Origin: Edaphochlamys debaryana
Lineage: Eukaryota; Chlorophyta; Chlorophyceae; Chlamydomonadales
Length of the DNA stretch: 64,000 nucleotides
Assembly: GCA_016858145.1 (NCBI GenBank)
Contig: JAEHOE010000030.1
Location: 186,001 to 250,000, forward strand
Direction: 5' to 3'
In this document: one piece after another, positions 22,516 through 36,200 of the stretch
Numbering within the stretch: the first letter of the stretch is position 1
How the letters are laid out: each line of letters opens with the position of its first letter
The notes under the pieces: model-generated
The model's database searches: none
Seen by the model: only the letters and a program-made list of their open reading frames with translations
What the model was told of the DNA's origin: nothing
Program-made: the position numbers and the translations under genes

Positions 22516-24197
22516 CCGCATGGCTCCGCGCTTAGCTGTGACGGGCCCTCCACGCGACCCACAGGCTGCACCTCCGCGCCACACCTGTTGCACGCCATCG
22601 TGTCGGCGCTGTCCCTCATCCTCTTCGTGGCCATCGCCCTGCTCCTCAACATGGCAGAGGTGGGGCCGAGGGACGGGAGGGAGGGCGTCTCGGAGGGGGA
22701 CGAGGCACGGGCGCCGAAGCACACCTGCAAGTCCCTTGCCACTGCTCACCCGGCCCCTCCCTGTCTGCCCAGGTGGAGGTGAACCCGCTCTCGCTGCGGC
22801 CCATGGCTCTGGGCCACAGCGGCGCAGAGGTGGCGGCGTTTGGAATCAAGGTGGGCGGGAGCGGGTTGCCAGCCTTTCTCATCGCAGTTTCCGAGGACAA
22901 GCTGAGTCTACTGTCCTCTCCAACGCGCCAGGTGCTCCTGACCATGACTGATGTCTTCCTGGGCTGGCGCCGAGTGTGCGCCTGCGCCAACCTGGGCCTT
23001 TCCTTGGGCCTGGCGTGGGTGTATCTGAGGAGGGTGAGCTGGGCCGTGCACCCCGGAGTTGACCAATCGTGAGAACGGTTAGCCCGTGTGCTTACGAAGC
23101 GCCTCGCTATGATAACGTCAGACCGCTGAACCCGCGCCTGTTGCTTCCCATGACCAGAGCCCGCACCTGGTGGCTTGGCCCAATCACATGAAGACCGGCG
23201 TGTCCCTTGCCATTGTTTGGTGCTGCGCCTGCTCTGTCCTGCTGGTCTTCGAGCCGGGGGTCAGCACCGTGCAGGCAAGCAGGGGGGGAGGGCAGGAAGC
23301 TCCCGGCAGAGGCACCCGAGGAAGGCTGGTCACGCTTTGGGGACGCTTGACTGTGTTTGCGCCTGCCGCAGGAGTGGGATGACTGGCGTGCGGTGATGAC
23401 GGTGGTGATGCTGGCGGGGCTTGGCCCGGCCTTCCTGGTCGGGGCGGCGCTGTCGTGGGCCCTGCTACGACACAAGACTCGCTCCACCCTCCGAGCCCTC
23501 GCGTGAGGCCGGGAAGAGGGTGCAGGGAGTCACGCACAGGTCGGGCCTGTGGCTTCAGGGCTCTCAGCGTGCGGACTATCACACCTTCCTTCCCTGCCTC
23601 CCTGCAGCAAGGCGAACCCGGAGGTGCCCCTGCGCCAGACGTACAAGAGCATCGATGACCCCCGGGACGTGGAGGTGGTCGCAAGGTGCTGCCGCGTGTG
23701 GCACGAGGACTACAAGCTGGACCCAGAGGCCGTCAACACAGCGCATCAGATCATCAAGGTGGGCAGGGCGTGGGGAGGGGGGAGGGGGTTACGTGGCGGG
23801 AGAGGAAAGGCGGAGCAGAGTAGCACCGTACAGTTAACCAGCATGAGTGTAAGCCCCCCTTCGCCTTGTCGCGCTCCAGGCCGGCCTGGCCATGTTCCCC
23901 GGCTCTGCGTTCATGGTTCTGCTCCACGCCAACTTCATGATCGACGTGCTGGGCGTGCACCAGAGCGGCAGCCGGCGCATCGAGGACGCGAGGAAGCTCA
24001 GCCCCAGCCTCATGTGCCGTTTCATCATGTTTGTGCGGCAGCAGCAGGCGACGGTGAGGGGAAGGGCAGAAGGGAAGCACTGCGAAGCAATGTCGCGGTA
24101 TTCCGTTGCCGGCCCAGATGCCGACCTGCGCATGGCCGCGCTGGTGGCCGGTGGGAGGTGTAAATTATTTCCTCCATCCGTGCTTTTCGCCCTGCAG

Positions 24198-25459
24198 CAA
24201 AAGGACGCCGGCAACAGCGCCAACGACGGCAACAGCATGGACCTGCTCGGGTGAGGAGGGGCCGGGAGGGTGTGGCGCGTGCGGGTTTGTACGGCGGCGG
24301 GCAGGGGTGCGTGCAGCTCGTGCAGAACTGCTTTCAGCCAGGAAAGCAGTGCAACTCAACGCAAGCTGTGCCTAGCATAGCCGTGCGTATGTAGCCGCGA
24401 GCACATAACGACTCGTCGCACAGCATCCCAAGTATCCTCGCCGTTGTTGGCAGGCGTGAGTCGTGCGCACCAAACGCGCGAATCCATTCAGCTGCATAGC
24501 GCGATATGAACTCTCTAGGCGTCCGGTGGCTCGCGGAGGGGGTGTTTTTGCCGAAGTCAATGATACAGGGCCACGGGGCCTTTTGCGACGGTCTAGCCAT
24601 CATAGGAGCTCACATAGGTCAGTATACAACGATGCAGCTGCGAGCTGCCGAGAGCTGTCGGGGCGCGAAAGAGGTCAGCCCTCGACAGGCAGCGCGTTGG
24701 GGCGCCGCTCAGAGCAGCTGCCCTGGTGCCCTTGTTACTGTAGGCATAGCCCCAGTGCTTCTCGTGGGCTGCCCGGCTAGCCTGGTCACGGCATGACCAC
24801 GATGCCTGACAACATCGCACTGCCCTCCGCCCTCGCAGCTATGTCGAGTACCAGCGCAAGCAGCGCATGGTGTTGCGGCTCCACAGGGATGCGCTACAGG
24901 CCATGTGCAACTTCTGGTGAGCGTGGTCAACTGGGGTGGCACAGCTTGTTCTTATGCCGCTCGCCATCCCTTGACCTCCCCACCCCGCCGCAACCATCTA
25001 CGCGTGCAGGCGAGCCCTGGACTCCTCGACGGTGTCCTTTACCAAGCTCAGCAAGGCGCTGGGAAACATCGAGCGCTCCGTGTCGCAGGTAGGGCCTGTG
25101 ACGGGCTCAGGCTGGGGCTATGGGAACGCCGTGTCAGGCGTGCAACCTCACATGCGACCTCCCTCTCTTCCCACGCCTCACCCCGCAGGCCCAGACCGCT
25201 TACCGCGTGGTACTGGAGAGCTATGGCAGCAGCCCCAAGCTCGTGCGTCTGTACGGCAAGTTCCTGGAGACCATCAAGAATGACCCCTGGGGAGCGGTGA
25301 GGGCGCGCCGGCGGCCGGATGCAGATCAGTGGCACAGAGTGCATGAGCGGTGCACTACAACCTTGCCTCTCACGCTCGTTCAGGCCGAGTACTTTGCGGA
25401 GGCCGATCGGCTAGAGGAGACCAAGAACAACGACGGCAAGGGACCGCTGCTGCCTGACG
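24198..25459 (+). other. Gene 2 TmcB/TmcC helical module
   Basis: Exons: 24198-24250, 24839-24916, 25010-25088, 25189-25296, 25384-25459. It encodes the same YGSSPKLVRLYGKFLE / KNDPWGA / EYFAEADRLEETKN signature as genes 1 and 3. The intron at 25089-25188 is base-identical to gene 1 by eye, whereas the next intron (25297-25383) matches gene 3 instead; this switch is discussed in the findings. Confidence 0.82.
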
Positions 25460-25556
25460 GTACGTGGGACAGAGCAGGAGGAGGGCGGAGAGTGCCGGGC
25501 TGGCTCGTCCGCAGGGCTCTCCATGATCGGCCCTGGCTCCTTCCTCCCTCCCGCAG

Positions 25557-28500
25557 GCACGCCCCTCGGCCGCATGGACGAGATGTCGATGGCGGTGCTG
25601 GTGATCAACTCCAGCGGGGAGGTGCAGATGGTGAGCGGCCGGGAGCCTGGTGCGCCGAGAGCCCCAACACGTCCTGAGCCTGCTGCCTGTCCGTTGCCCT
25701 TGTGCAGGCCAACAAGCAGACCCACACGCTCTTCGGCTACAAGAGGGGTAGGTGCTATACCTCTTGCGTATCGCAACACGGACAATTGCCCACCGGCCCC
25801 TGTTCCTGCTGTGTCGCCCCTCAGGCACGCTTGAGGGCAAGCCGCTCGCAATCCTGATGGCCCCGCACTTCAGCCGCCGCCTGGCGACCCAGTTGGAGGC
25901 CCTCGTGGCAGCCACCGGCTTGCTCACGGTGCCCGGGGCCGCCACAGGGCCGGCCGGCACTGGCACGGCAGGGGCGGACCCAACAGCGGGGGCCGAGGCA
26001 GGAGGGGCTGGGCGCAAAGCTGCCCTTGATTGTGTCCCCGCCAGCACAGTCCCAAAGGTTGACCCACACGAGGGCGTGGACCTGGTGGTGGTGGGGATGC
26101 ACCTCGACCGAGTGGCGTTCCCCGTGAAGCTCTCCATCCGCAAGGCATCGGGTGAGCATGCAGTCTAGGCAAGGCTTGATAGCGTTAACAAAATGCGGCC
26201 CTAGGCCCTGGCTCGAGCCAAAGCCAGATGCTGAGTGTGTGCTGGTGCTGCCATTGTCCCCAGGCGTTGGTGAGGACAGCACCTTCATCGCGCTCATGGA
26301 GCCTCTACCGCCGCAGCGGGGGCAGGTCAGCCTGTGGGTGGCGCCGAACGGCACCGTCGCGGCATGTGATCCCCAGTTCGTTTCCAACTTTGGGTGAGGT
26401 TGATTGGTTCGTCGGGATAGGCCTGTGGCGGAGTGGAGGCGAAGTGGCGGGGGAGTGATTGGTGGCGGAGCCGCTCGTGACACTTTGACAGCAAGCTAGA
26501 GTGCTCGTCACTGCCTTCACAATGCCGTCCCTGACTTGCTCCCTGCCATTGCCCTTCCAGGTGGCGGCCCACCGAGGTGCAGGGCTCCGCCATCACGGCC
26601 TTCATGAACGTCCCGCTGCCGGAGCGCCGGCGCTCGATAGGCCTTGATGAGCACTTGGATAGCTTAGACGTGGAGGACGCGTGGGGTGCCGGCCTCCTTG
26701 TGGAGCACGACCAGGAGACCGCCAGCAACGTGATGAAAAGGTGTGTGATGGCTGGCTGCTACCCGGTGCAGGGTGACTACTGCGCCGGATGCTATGCTTG
26801 GACGGAGGAGGGCAAGGGTGATGAAGCTAAGTGCACCTTTCCTTTGGCGTCTTTAATATTGCAGGCTGCTCGCCCAAGCCAGGGCCGATATGAGCACAGG
26901 AATGCACCGACCGACCAACGAGCATGCCGGAGGGAAGCCCATGGGCGGCCGGCAGGGCGTTGAAGGCTTGATGAAGCACAAATATGATGCCTCTCCCTGC
27001 CCCGTCACCATCACCGTCTTGCCAGGCGGTAGGTCTGCGCATGACCCACATGGCTCGCTGCACTGCCCAACCTGCAAATCCGCTGACCCATATGGTGCAT
27101 GGCGTGGAGGCCGCTTGTAAGCTGTCTGTCTGCCCCTAAGCCTTGTCCTGACGTCACCCTCGCCTTGCCCCCACAGCGACCCACTCGCAACACGACCTTC
27201 CCATGCACGAGCTGCGCCTGCGCCTGGTCAACCCCAACCCGCCCCAGCTGCTGGTGGCCAGCCGGAAGGGCGTCATCCTGCACGCCTCGCCCGAGCTAGC
27301 GGCCGCCCTTAAGGACACAGCCGGGGCTGGCGGTCGCAAGACGGGTGGCGGAGTTGATGGAGGTGTAAGCGGCGGCATGGGGCCCCTCGGCCAGCAGACC
27401 GGCGCAGCGGGTCATACAGGCACCGGCGGCGGGGGCTCTGCCGCTGATCAGCTATCCGGCTTCACGCTTCAGGACTTCCTGCCGTCGCCTTGGAAGGACA
27501 CGCACGCCAAGCTCCTTAAGGTAGGTGGGCTTCTACACACCTGGTGCTTCGGGCGTGGCATGCATGTCCTACACAATCGTTTTCTCCTGCAACTGCCAAT
27601 CCCTTTCCTTCCTCCCAACTTTGTCGCACCCTCCGCCTCTCACAGGACATCACCGCGCTCAGTCCTCCTGGCCGCACGCCCTTCAGCTGCCGCAAGGGCT
27701 TGATGCCTGGCGGTGGTACGGTGGGCCCCACGCTGGAGCTCCGTACGGTCAGCGGAAAGCCCCTGTACATGGCTGTTGCTGTGACCACCAATGACATGGG
27801 CGGGGAGCCCACCCACGTGGTGCGGATGGCCAAGTCCTCCATGGACGTAGCCCTGGCGGAGCGGCGTGTGTACATGACCGTCTCGGCGGATGGGCGCATT
27901 ACCAGTATCAGCAAGGGCCCAGCAACGGCAGTGATCGGTCTTAAGCGCAGCGAGGTTGGTTGAGGCGCTTGCAGTGCTGCGTGGGTGGCTTGACTCTCGT
28001 AGCACGGGACATACACTTTGAGCTACGGGCGGGATGGGTTCGGGCTTCGGGCTTCGATTCGGGTTCTCGGACTTTCACGGTTCCAAATCTAAGGCCGGCC
28101 GGCTCTCCGCCGCGCCCACGGTTCCTTGGCTTACACGAGAGCTACAAGCAAGTGGCACACCCTGACGCCCTCCACAATGTGCTCAACTGCCCATGCCCAC
28201 TACGCACAGGTCCTTGGGCGTGGGCTGTGGGAGCTGATCTCGGCGGATGCTGGGGAGCTAGAAAGCGGAGGCAGCCCCCCTGCATCGGGACCCCTCATGC
28301 TGACTGCTCTAGTCGAGAGGTGAGCAGTAGAGCCCGTAGTAGTGTCTCACTGCCCGGTGAGTCACATTACGCAGAACACCGGACACAGACCCCCTGTCCC
28401 ACCAGCCGCCCGCTAACAATCTCTCTTGCTTTGTCCGTTCTTAACTCCTTGCAGAGCCCTTGCCCAGCCTGGGCGCAGCTGGCGGGTCAGCGTGTCTGCA

Positions 28501-30001
28501 CCTGCGGAGCAGGGCTCCGACAGCAGTGGCGTGTTGGGGCTCTCCGTGGTGGCTGCGGCGCGAGCTGCCAAGTCCAGTGCCGCCGTCATGGTGGTGAGCA
28601 TGAGTGCATACCAAATGGGAGCCGGGAGCCTTTTCATCGGTACTGCAGTGTTTGCTAACCCAGCGTGCCGCCCAAACCCGCAGGTTCGCCTGCCGACAGT
28701 CGAGGAGGTGGAAGCGGAGGCTGCCGCAGCTAGCATGCGGGCCAATGCCTCCCCCACGCCTCGGAAGGCGATGGCTGCAGTCGTGGAGCTGTGGCCGACG
28801 ACCAGCGTGATGGGCCTCCTGCAGCTGGACGCGGAGGGCCGTGTGGCGGCTGTGCTGGAGGAGCACACGCGGCCAGCTGGGCTGCTGTTCGGCCTACCCT
28901 CGGGGAACCTGCTGGGCGAGCCGCTGCGCTCGCTAGTGACGCTCCCAGCCGGATGCACCAAGCCTTCCGATCTTCTCTCTAACCGGGCTGCCAAGAAGAG
29001 CAGCCTCAAGACCAACCGCAAGGACCAGCCCCTCAAGGTGAGCCTGCTGGTGGTCGGGGCGCGCAGCCTGGGTTTCGGTATCCCTCGCTTGGCGTGCTGT
29101 CGCTCGCGCTTACGCCTCGTCCTTCCGTGCCTCCTCCCTCCCTCCCGTTCAGGTTGGCCCCGTGCACGTGCTCCAGGCCCTGCACGCGGACGGGCGGCCC
29201 GTGAGCCTGGACGTGCAGGTGGTGGGCAAGCCCGAGGGAGGCCAGCCCGTGACAGCCATTCTGCGCCTACACGCAGCGCCCATGGTGCCGGGCGGCGGCC
29301 TTGGGCACTGGCGACCTACCACTGCCCTTCTGGCGGAGGAGTCCCGTAATATGTCGGCTATTGGAAGGCGTGCGGACGCCGCTTCGCTCTTCCTCGCCAC
29401 GGACAGCGATGCCCGGCAGGTTCCAGCAGCCTCTCGAGCACGCCTGGCGGTTCCGCAGAGGTTCTTGGCGCGCCCTTCAGGGCCTCGCCGCTGCCGGCAC
29501 CCGCCCTCAGTCCCAGCCTCTCGAGGTTGGCGACTCCTCCCGCTGCTGCAGCGCAGCCCTCGCCCCGTCGCTCGGCTCAGGCCGACGCGACGAGCAGCGG
29601 TGCGGGCGATGCGGCAGAAGCTCCAGCAGCCCCCGACGTCCCCGTCAGCCCAGCCGCTCTCGCCAGCAAGGGCAAGCTTGCTGACCTGGTCAAGTCCATT
29701 GACATCGGCCGCCTGAACACGAGCGTGGGCGGCAGGAACAGGCCGGAGCGCACGCGGCGGGGCAGCGTCGCTCTTGACGGCAAAGCGGCCGAGGGCGGTG
29801 CGGCCAAGGATGCAGAGGCAGCGGAAGTGGATGGCACCAAGGCTTCTGCGGCCGAGGACGCAGAGGCAGCCGTGGCTGCCGAGCCGCGTGTGCGGCTTCC
29901 CGGGTCCGTTCACGGCAGCGAGGGCAAGGGCGATGGAGACGCGGACTCGGATCTGGACGCCGTACTGGACGAGCTGAGCCGTCATGGGGCCAAGGTCAAA
30001 G
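25557..30001 (+). other. Gene 2 tandem PAS region and frameshifted linker
   Basis: Exons: 25557-25630, 25708-25747, 25825-26151, 26264-26393, 26561-26740, 26865-27028, 27177-27520, 27646-27954, 28210-28319, 28455-28593, 28684-29037, 29153-30001. The five PAS-like units are preserved. Exon 29 is split by an intron (28320-28454) that gene 1 lacks. In the last exon the frame is correct through SRARLA; then a 1-nt deletion shifts it, while the original frame, including SKGKLADLVKSIDIGRLN and RRGSVALDG, resumes downstream. Conservation of the downstream frame shows the deletion is recent or an error. Confidence 0.75.
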
Positions 30002-30211
30002 GTGAGATGCCGGGAGGCCATCCATTGGGGACAGGCCGCTCACGCCTTCTTGTCCTGCCTGTAGAGCCTATCGGCGGTAAAGTACCCTCGAACTTCACAG
30101 CAGCTCCAAGTGGGTTGCTGCTGGCTTGTCGCTGTTTGAATAGTTTGAACGCCTGGCATGGGCGTGTATTGATGTCGAAGACTGAGCCGATGCCCATCCC
30201 ATCGTGTGTAG

Positions 30212-33200
30212 CTGCCGCTGTATCCACGCATTCCACGTCGGCCGACGAGGCGGGCAGCGGGAGCGGAAGTCATGAGGAAGTGGTGAGTCCCGGTGGCAGG
30301 CATGGGTTGCATATGGCCGTGTGACATGCATACCTCCTGTTCACGTGCAGCGTAAGAACAGCGAGGGCGCACAGAACGTCAAGAAGTGGGTCGAGTCCGA
30401 AGGTGCGGCTTGCGAGGGGCGGGAGGCGTAGGGCATGCAATGACCCTCTAAGATAGTCGCATGTCTGCACGGGGGTTGCGTGGCTTCGAACGGGCCACAT
30501 GGCTGACCCTGACCCTGACTGAACCGTTTGCGTCGTGCTACTTCGTGCCTCCCAGGCGCTTTCTACGCCAACACGGTCCCCATCAAGGTGAGCCCCCGGT
30601 GCTGAGAGCTTGCCCTTGCTCTCCCCAACCCTGGCTTGTCCTCACGTCTGGCCCTCCCCGTGCCCCTGCAGTCGAGCGACGAGCCCGCCTCGGCGCACAT
30701 GAGCGATGCCGACAGCGATGGGGCGGTCCTTCTGGTCCCTGTCGCCCACGTCGCCACGAAGGAGCGAGCATTTTCCTTAGCGCCCACAGAGGGCAAGCTG
30801 GGCCTCCTCACCTCTGGGAACCTGCGCCCCGGCAAGGAGGGAGCCGCTCTGTCGGTTGGCGGAGAATCAAGGCCGGCCACCCGACAGGCCCCACCGGCCA
30901 TCGAGGATGACGCAGCGAGCGAGGGCGGCCAGAGCGCAATGTCCGGCATGTCAGGTGGGTTTAGGTAATGGGCGGGCGATGGCTGTGTGACCCCAAGCTG
31001 GGGCACACCGCTCCATGCTTCGGGCCTCGGAGCCTGCAGTCCTTAGCCGTGCCTAATGCTCCCGTCTGTCCCCCGCACATTCCCAACAGCGGCAAGCATC
31101 GGTGCCGAGTACAAGCGCGGCAAGCGGTTCCGCAAGCTAGCACGCCTCATGGACTCGAGCCAGGCGCAGACGGTGGGCCCTACGCATGCATACGCCAGGC
31201 TTGCTACAGAGTGCATGCCTGGCTTGCTACAATGTCGTGAGGCGTGTGTCAAGGGGTATCTGCACCCGTAAACCCCTAGCTGGCATAGCCTTGTAGACCA
31301 GGGCCCTGGTCTCTGGCCAATTGGACTCGGGCCCGTGCGACCATTACCCTCACCACCCTTCCGCCCCTCAACCCGCAGGCGCAGCAGCGCCTCCGCCGTC
31401 ATGGGCTCATCGTCGTGGCGCTCATGGCGGCTGTCCACGTGGTGTGCTTCGTGCTGGTGGTGCTGGCCTTCGAGGATCAGCGCGCAGCCATGTTGGCCAT
31501 TGGCTACAGCGGAGAATCGCAGAGGTTCATGCATCAGGTGCGGAGCCTATCCTTAAGGTGTTGCACGAATTCCCAACGAAGTCCTGCTCTCGCCTTACCC
31601 TGCTGCTGTCCTCGCCCTTGTTGCACGACAGATTCTGGCCGACACGCGCTCCCTGGACGTCATTACTCGCAACATGACGCACTCCAACCTCTACACCGCT
31701 GCCGACGCACCGGTAAGAAGCAGGCATTCGCTCCGCATTAGCCGCGTGTAGCACACTGCGCCCGTGTCCTTGCTGTGGTCACCATGACTGGCGCATGGTT
31801 CAGCCCATACAACACCGGTGCAGTGCCCGCCAACCCGTCGACGTGTGGCTCAGCCCCTTCATTGCATCATCAAACCTTCCTCCCGCCCTTGCCGTCCCGG
31901 CCTTGCCCAATGCAGTTTTTCCTCGACCGCATTGCTCGGGGCGCTGAGGAGATTAAGGTCCGCTTCAACGAGATCCTCACCGATCAACACAAGCCTGACT
32001 CTGTCGTCGTGAACCTGCTCTACAACACCACTCGCTCGGTGAGCCCAGCATGGTGTCAGCGGGGATTGGCCGGCAGACATATGCGGATCTGGCCCCAACG
32101 GCAGGCATGGCTAGATCCTGTCAAAGATGACTGATTCGAACGCTTGTGTGCATGTGACAGGTGTGGAGCGGCAACAACCCCGATGGCACCGATGTGTACA
32201 TGAACATCACCGTCTGGGTGCGTTTGCATGTGCCACATGGTGCTGCCGCATGCATGCCTGGCCCGCGGGCTAGCTCGACTGCCCATGGCTAGTCTGGCGT
32301 CTCTCGTACCGTTTGCCCCACTCTGCGGCCTTGCCCACACCTGCCGACGCGTTGCCGCGCCCCGGCCCTGTAGGACTTCTCCACACGTTTCTACTCTATG
32401 GCTCGCCTCGTCGCGCAACATGGGGCCGAGTGGATTGCCGACGGGACCATCGTCTCCAGTACAGGCCCCGGCCAGTTCCTGCTCAAGAGCGGTGGTGACC
32501 TGTTCAGGGCATCACGTCTGGTGGGTCGTGCACAGTTCTTGGCCAACGGCAAGAATGGCATACCGGTATGGGGCTCATCGTCCGTCCACGAGCCCATCCA
32601 CCTAGCCCACACCTGCCCTGTCCCGCGTTTGCCGCTCAGATTCTTGACGCTCTGCTATACCAGGCCGTGGACGCGGCAAAGGCGGTGAGGCAGGATCACC
32701 GTCATGTGCAGTGGGGCAAATGCAGTGGTCTCATTTTCCTGCGTGCCATTGCCGCCACCCAAGTCCCCCACTGGCGAAGCCCACGCGGTCGCCCTGTCGT
32801 GCTCAACCTTGCACTGTCCTTCTTCTTTCTTCCAACTCACAAGAACTGTGCGCCCTGCCTATCTACCGCATGTAGGTCAGCAGCCTTCAGCTCATCCTCC
32901 TTGGCGTGGAGGGAGCCGCCATGAGCTGCCTGGCCGCACTGTAAGCAATCAGAGAGAAGGTTGGGGTGAGGGGTTTGGTGAATGTGAGAGCAGGAGCTAT
33001 TGTGCGATCCCACCAGGCCCGCTTGTGCTGCCCTCACGGCCTGCGGGCCTGCCCTTGTCCATTAGTCCAACCCATCTGCCACTGAGCTCCCTCCCTCCAT
33101 TCCCTGCGCTCAACCCCTCAGCTACCTGGCCTACCTGCTCAAGGCAGTGGCGGCACAGCGGTACAAGCTGTACGGCACGTTCCTCGTCATCCCCGTGGTG

Positions 33201-36200
33201 CGTATCGTACCGAGAGTGTGGCGAAATCCAGAGGGCTGTCGTTGCAGCCTCCGTGCGCCCCGCTGATGCTCTACCCGGTCCCACCCCGCCCACAGGGTCT
33301 GACGCGGGCGCTTGCCTCCCAGAACACCAACCTGCTGGTCGGGGTAAGCCGGGCGGCGGGAGGGTCCCATCCACTAAAGGATTCGCCCTGTGCATCTTCC
33401 CTACCCCGATCTGCCCAAGCTCGCACCAGCAGCCGGTGGCTGCCGTCCTGACCTGCTTCTGGATTCCTCCGCCCAGGACGAAGACGACGACGAGGATGCC
33501 GACGAGGAGGAGCAACAGCTACCGGAGAATGCCTCTGATCAAGGCGAGGCGGTCCCCGTTAAGCAGAAGCGCCGCGCTACGCTGGCGGTGGAGGAGCCCG
33601 GCAAGAAGGGTGGCGACCGCGGCAGCGCCCACGGAGAGCTGGAGGTGGCATCCCGCACTGGCAGCAGCGCCACTACTGGCCGTGGGTCCATGCGGCGGCG
33701 CATGAATTCTCAGATGCTTGGAGACCCGGCAGCAGATTCGGGTCGTGATGGAGGGACAGGCGTTCTGGCAGGCATCAAGCGCCTGTTTTCAAGGTGAGAT
33801 GAGTGGACGGCCAGTGGGTGTGCAGGGCGTGTGGCGCTAGCCCACTCTATCTGGCACGCACCCTTACATACCCTGGCCTCGCATTCACATCTGACACCTT
33901 GTGCAGGCGCAAGCGCGGTGTGCACCCACTGCCCAACGGTGCCGCTGCCAGCAAGCGCAAGCTGAAGCACGATTCCTACGAGACAGTCTACATGCTTCTG
34001 CCCTTCCTTCTGTGGTCCATCCTGGTGAGGGCACAATAAACATAGCAGCAGCTAGGGAGATGCAACCGGTACAACGAGTGAACGCGTGCCCACCTAGCCC
34101 ACCACCTCGTCCCCCACCGCCCTCCCTGCACTGCACAGGTCATTGCCATTTACGTCACCGCCGTGCTGGACATGTCGGTAAGAAGGGAGGCGCTACTTCC
34201 ATCGGAGTGCTTGTGACATGGGCGCTGGATCAAGGCCAGAGTCTCAATCCCAGTGCGACTGGCCCCGGTCTGCCCGTCAGCTTACCCGCCCTGGCCCCTC
34301 CCCCTCTCCGCCCTCCCGTCCCTCCGTCCCACAGGACATCGTGCAAGTGGTGGCCATCCACTCAGTCTCTAACTTCATCGCGGCGCGCACATCCCGTGCG
34401 GTAAGCCTGCAATCTGCACATTGAGCTTGATGCTCGGGGTTCCATTGGGTAAATACTCCGCCAGCCCTTGACATGACCCAACTGCTGTTTGCTTCCTTTG
34501 ACCCCTCGCTTTGACCCCCAGGTGTTTTTGTCTGAGGTGCGTGCAGGCCGGGGCGCTGGTGCACGGTATAGCCGGTTTACATCCTTCTGCTGCTCCGAGC
34601 TAGCTCATGGACGGATGAAACAGCTTCTTCTTTCGTTCTTGGGTTGGGAACTTAGCCTAGGCCTCGTGTGGCCTGCCCACTCGCCAGCCATCATCTGACT
34701 GGAGCTCTGCCCTCCGTGCATGCGTCTCCCCCGGCCCCCATAGGAGTGGGCCGCTTCGAGCACAGCTGCCGAGTTCTCTGTCCGCCGCACCAACGTCGCC
34801 ACGGTGCTCAAGCTGGTGCGGGATGCCTGGTACACCCTCCAGCTGGGCAAGAACGCCTACATGGCGGCAGTTGGGTGACTGGGCAGGGACTCGAAGCAAA
34901 GGTTGCCTTCTTTTAGCGGGGCATGCTGACCACCGTCTCAGTGGGCCGTGTTTGTGCAGCAAGGATGGCGCACGTTAGCGCACGTCATCCTGCCGTGCTT
35001 TTGTGCTTGTCTCGACCGTGCTCGTGCTTCACCGCCGTGCAGGCCCCAACGTGGAGCACTTTCCGATGGTCAAGGAAGGCTTGGCAGCTGCCTCCCCCAA
35101 GCTTCGGGACCTCTTCTACAAGAGCAATGCTTGCCACCGCTTGCCAGTGCGTCTCGTGCTATGTGCGCACGCTCTTCCTTGATGTCCTGACCTGTTTACC
35201 TTCCTCATACCAGCCTCCCTCAACGTGCACCAGTACTCATCAGAAGTTGCCATCTTCAATCCTTGTGCAGGAGAACATGCCCTGCCCCGAGCCCTCGTAC
35301 CGCTTCTATACCGTCGCAACAGCTGGGCTCGACACGATGATGGAGCAACTGATGCTGGCACTTTCCCAAATAACGCTCAACACAACCACCTTTGAGAATG
35401 ACTTCCGTGGCCTTGCCGATTCCAACTTTGACTTTATCTACAACGTGGGAGGCAAAGACCTGCTGGACGGCTGCGTGGAGATCAGGGAGTCGCACTACGA
35501 GCTAATGAACTCCCTCTTGATCGTGAGTCATGAGGGTTCTGCTGTGCAGCCCGCGCCGGTATGAGGCTACGGGCACTGCAAAACTTGCTTAAGCGGTCCT
35601 TGAGCGCCCCTGCCCCTCCTCCTGCTTTTCCCCCCAGGCATCCTGGTGCTCCACATCATCCTGTTCCTCATGCTGTGGGTCATTTTCGCCGGCTTCGTGT
35701 TCCTGCTACTGTATCCTCTGCTCAGGAGGGTCACCAAGGAGGTGGGTAGGCAGGAAAAAGGCAGGGCACAGGAGGAGCAGGGGGGGTTCGCGAGTTTGCC
35801 ACAACCTCAGTACCGGTAACCTTCAGGCGGGGGCCAGGGCGTCCATGAAGCTTAGCAAGGGTGTAAGGGCCTCTCGCAGCCCCAGTAGCCTCAGCCCTCC
35901 GCCTCCCTCTCACCGGGGCAGGGGCAAGGGCGTTCATGAAGCTTAGCAAGGGTGTAAGGGCTTCCCACAGCCCCAATAGCCTTAGCCCCTCGCTTCCCTC
36001 TCATGGCTGTGCCTCCCCCTGACCCTGCCTCTGCCTCCCCCTCAATTCGCCTCACAGCGCCGGCGCATTGCTGAGCTCATGTCCCAGCTGCCCCTGGAGC
36101 TGGATGTGGAGAAGCTGGTCAGCAGGGCACTGCTCAACGCACCTGCCCCGGGGAACGGAGCCGCCGGCAATAGTGCTGCACCGGGCAGCGGGGCCGGAGG

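Larger units (their letters stand above)
20317..24053 (+). other. Gene 2 N-terminal membrane module
   Basis: Exons: 20317-20387, 20656-20719, 20843-20874, 20980-21105, 21192-21240, 21580-21705, 21834-21899, 21999-22068, 22565-22659, 22773-22850, 22932-23033, 23158-23274, 23372-23502, 23608-23758, 23880-24053. All phases are intact and the product is nearly identical to gene 1 from exon 3 on. The N-terminus reads MAGSESNAGSSAASS. The donor after exon 2 is GT (gttagc), where genes 1 and 3 have GC; donors after exon 7 (21900) and exon 12 (23275, gcaagc) are GC. Confidence 0.8.
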
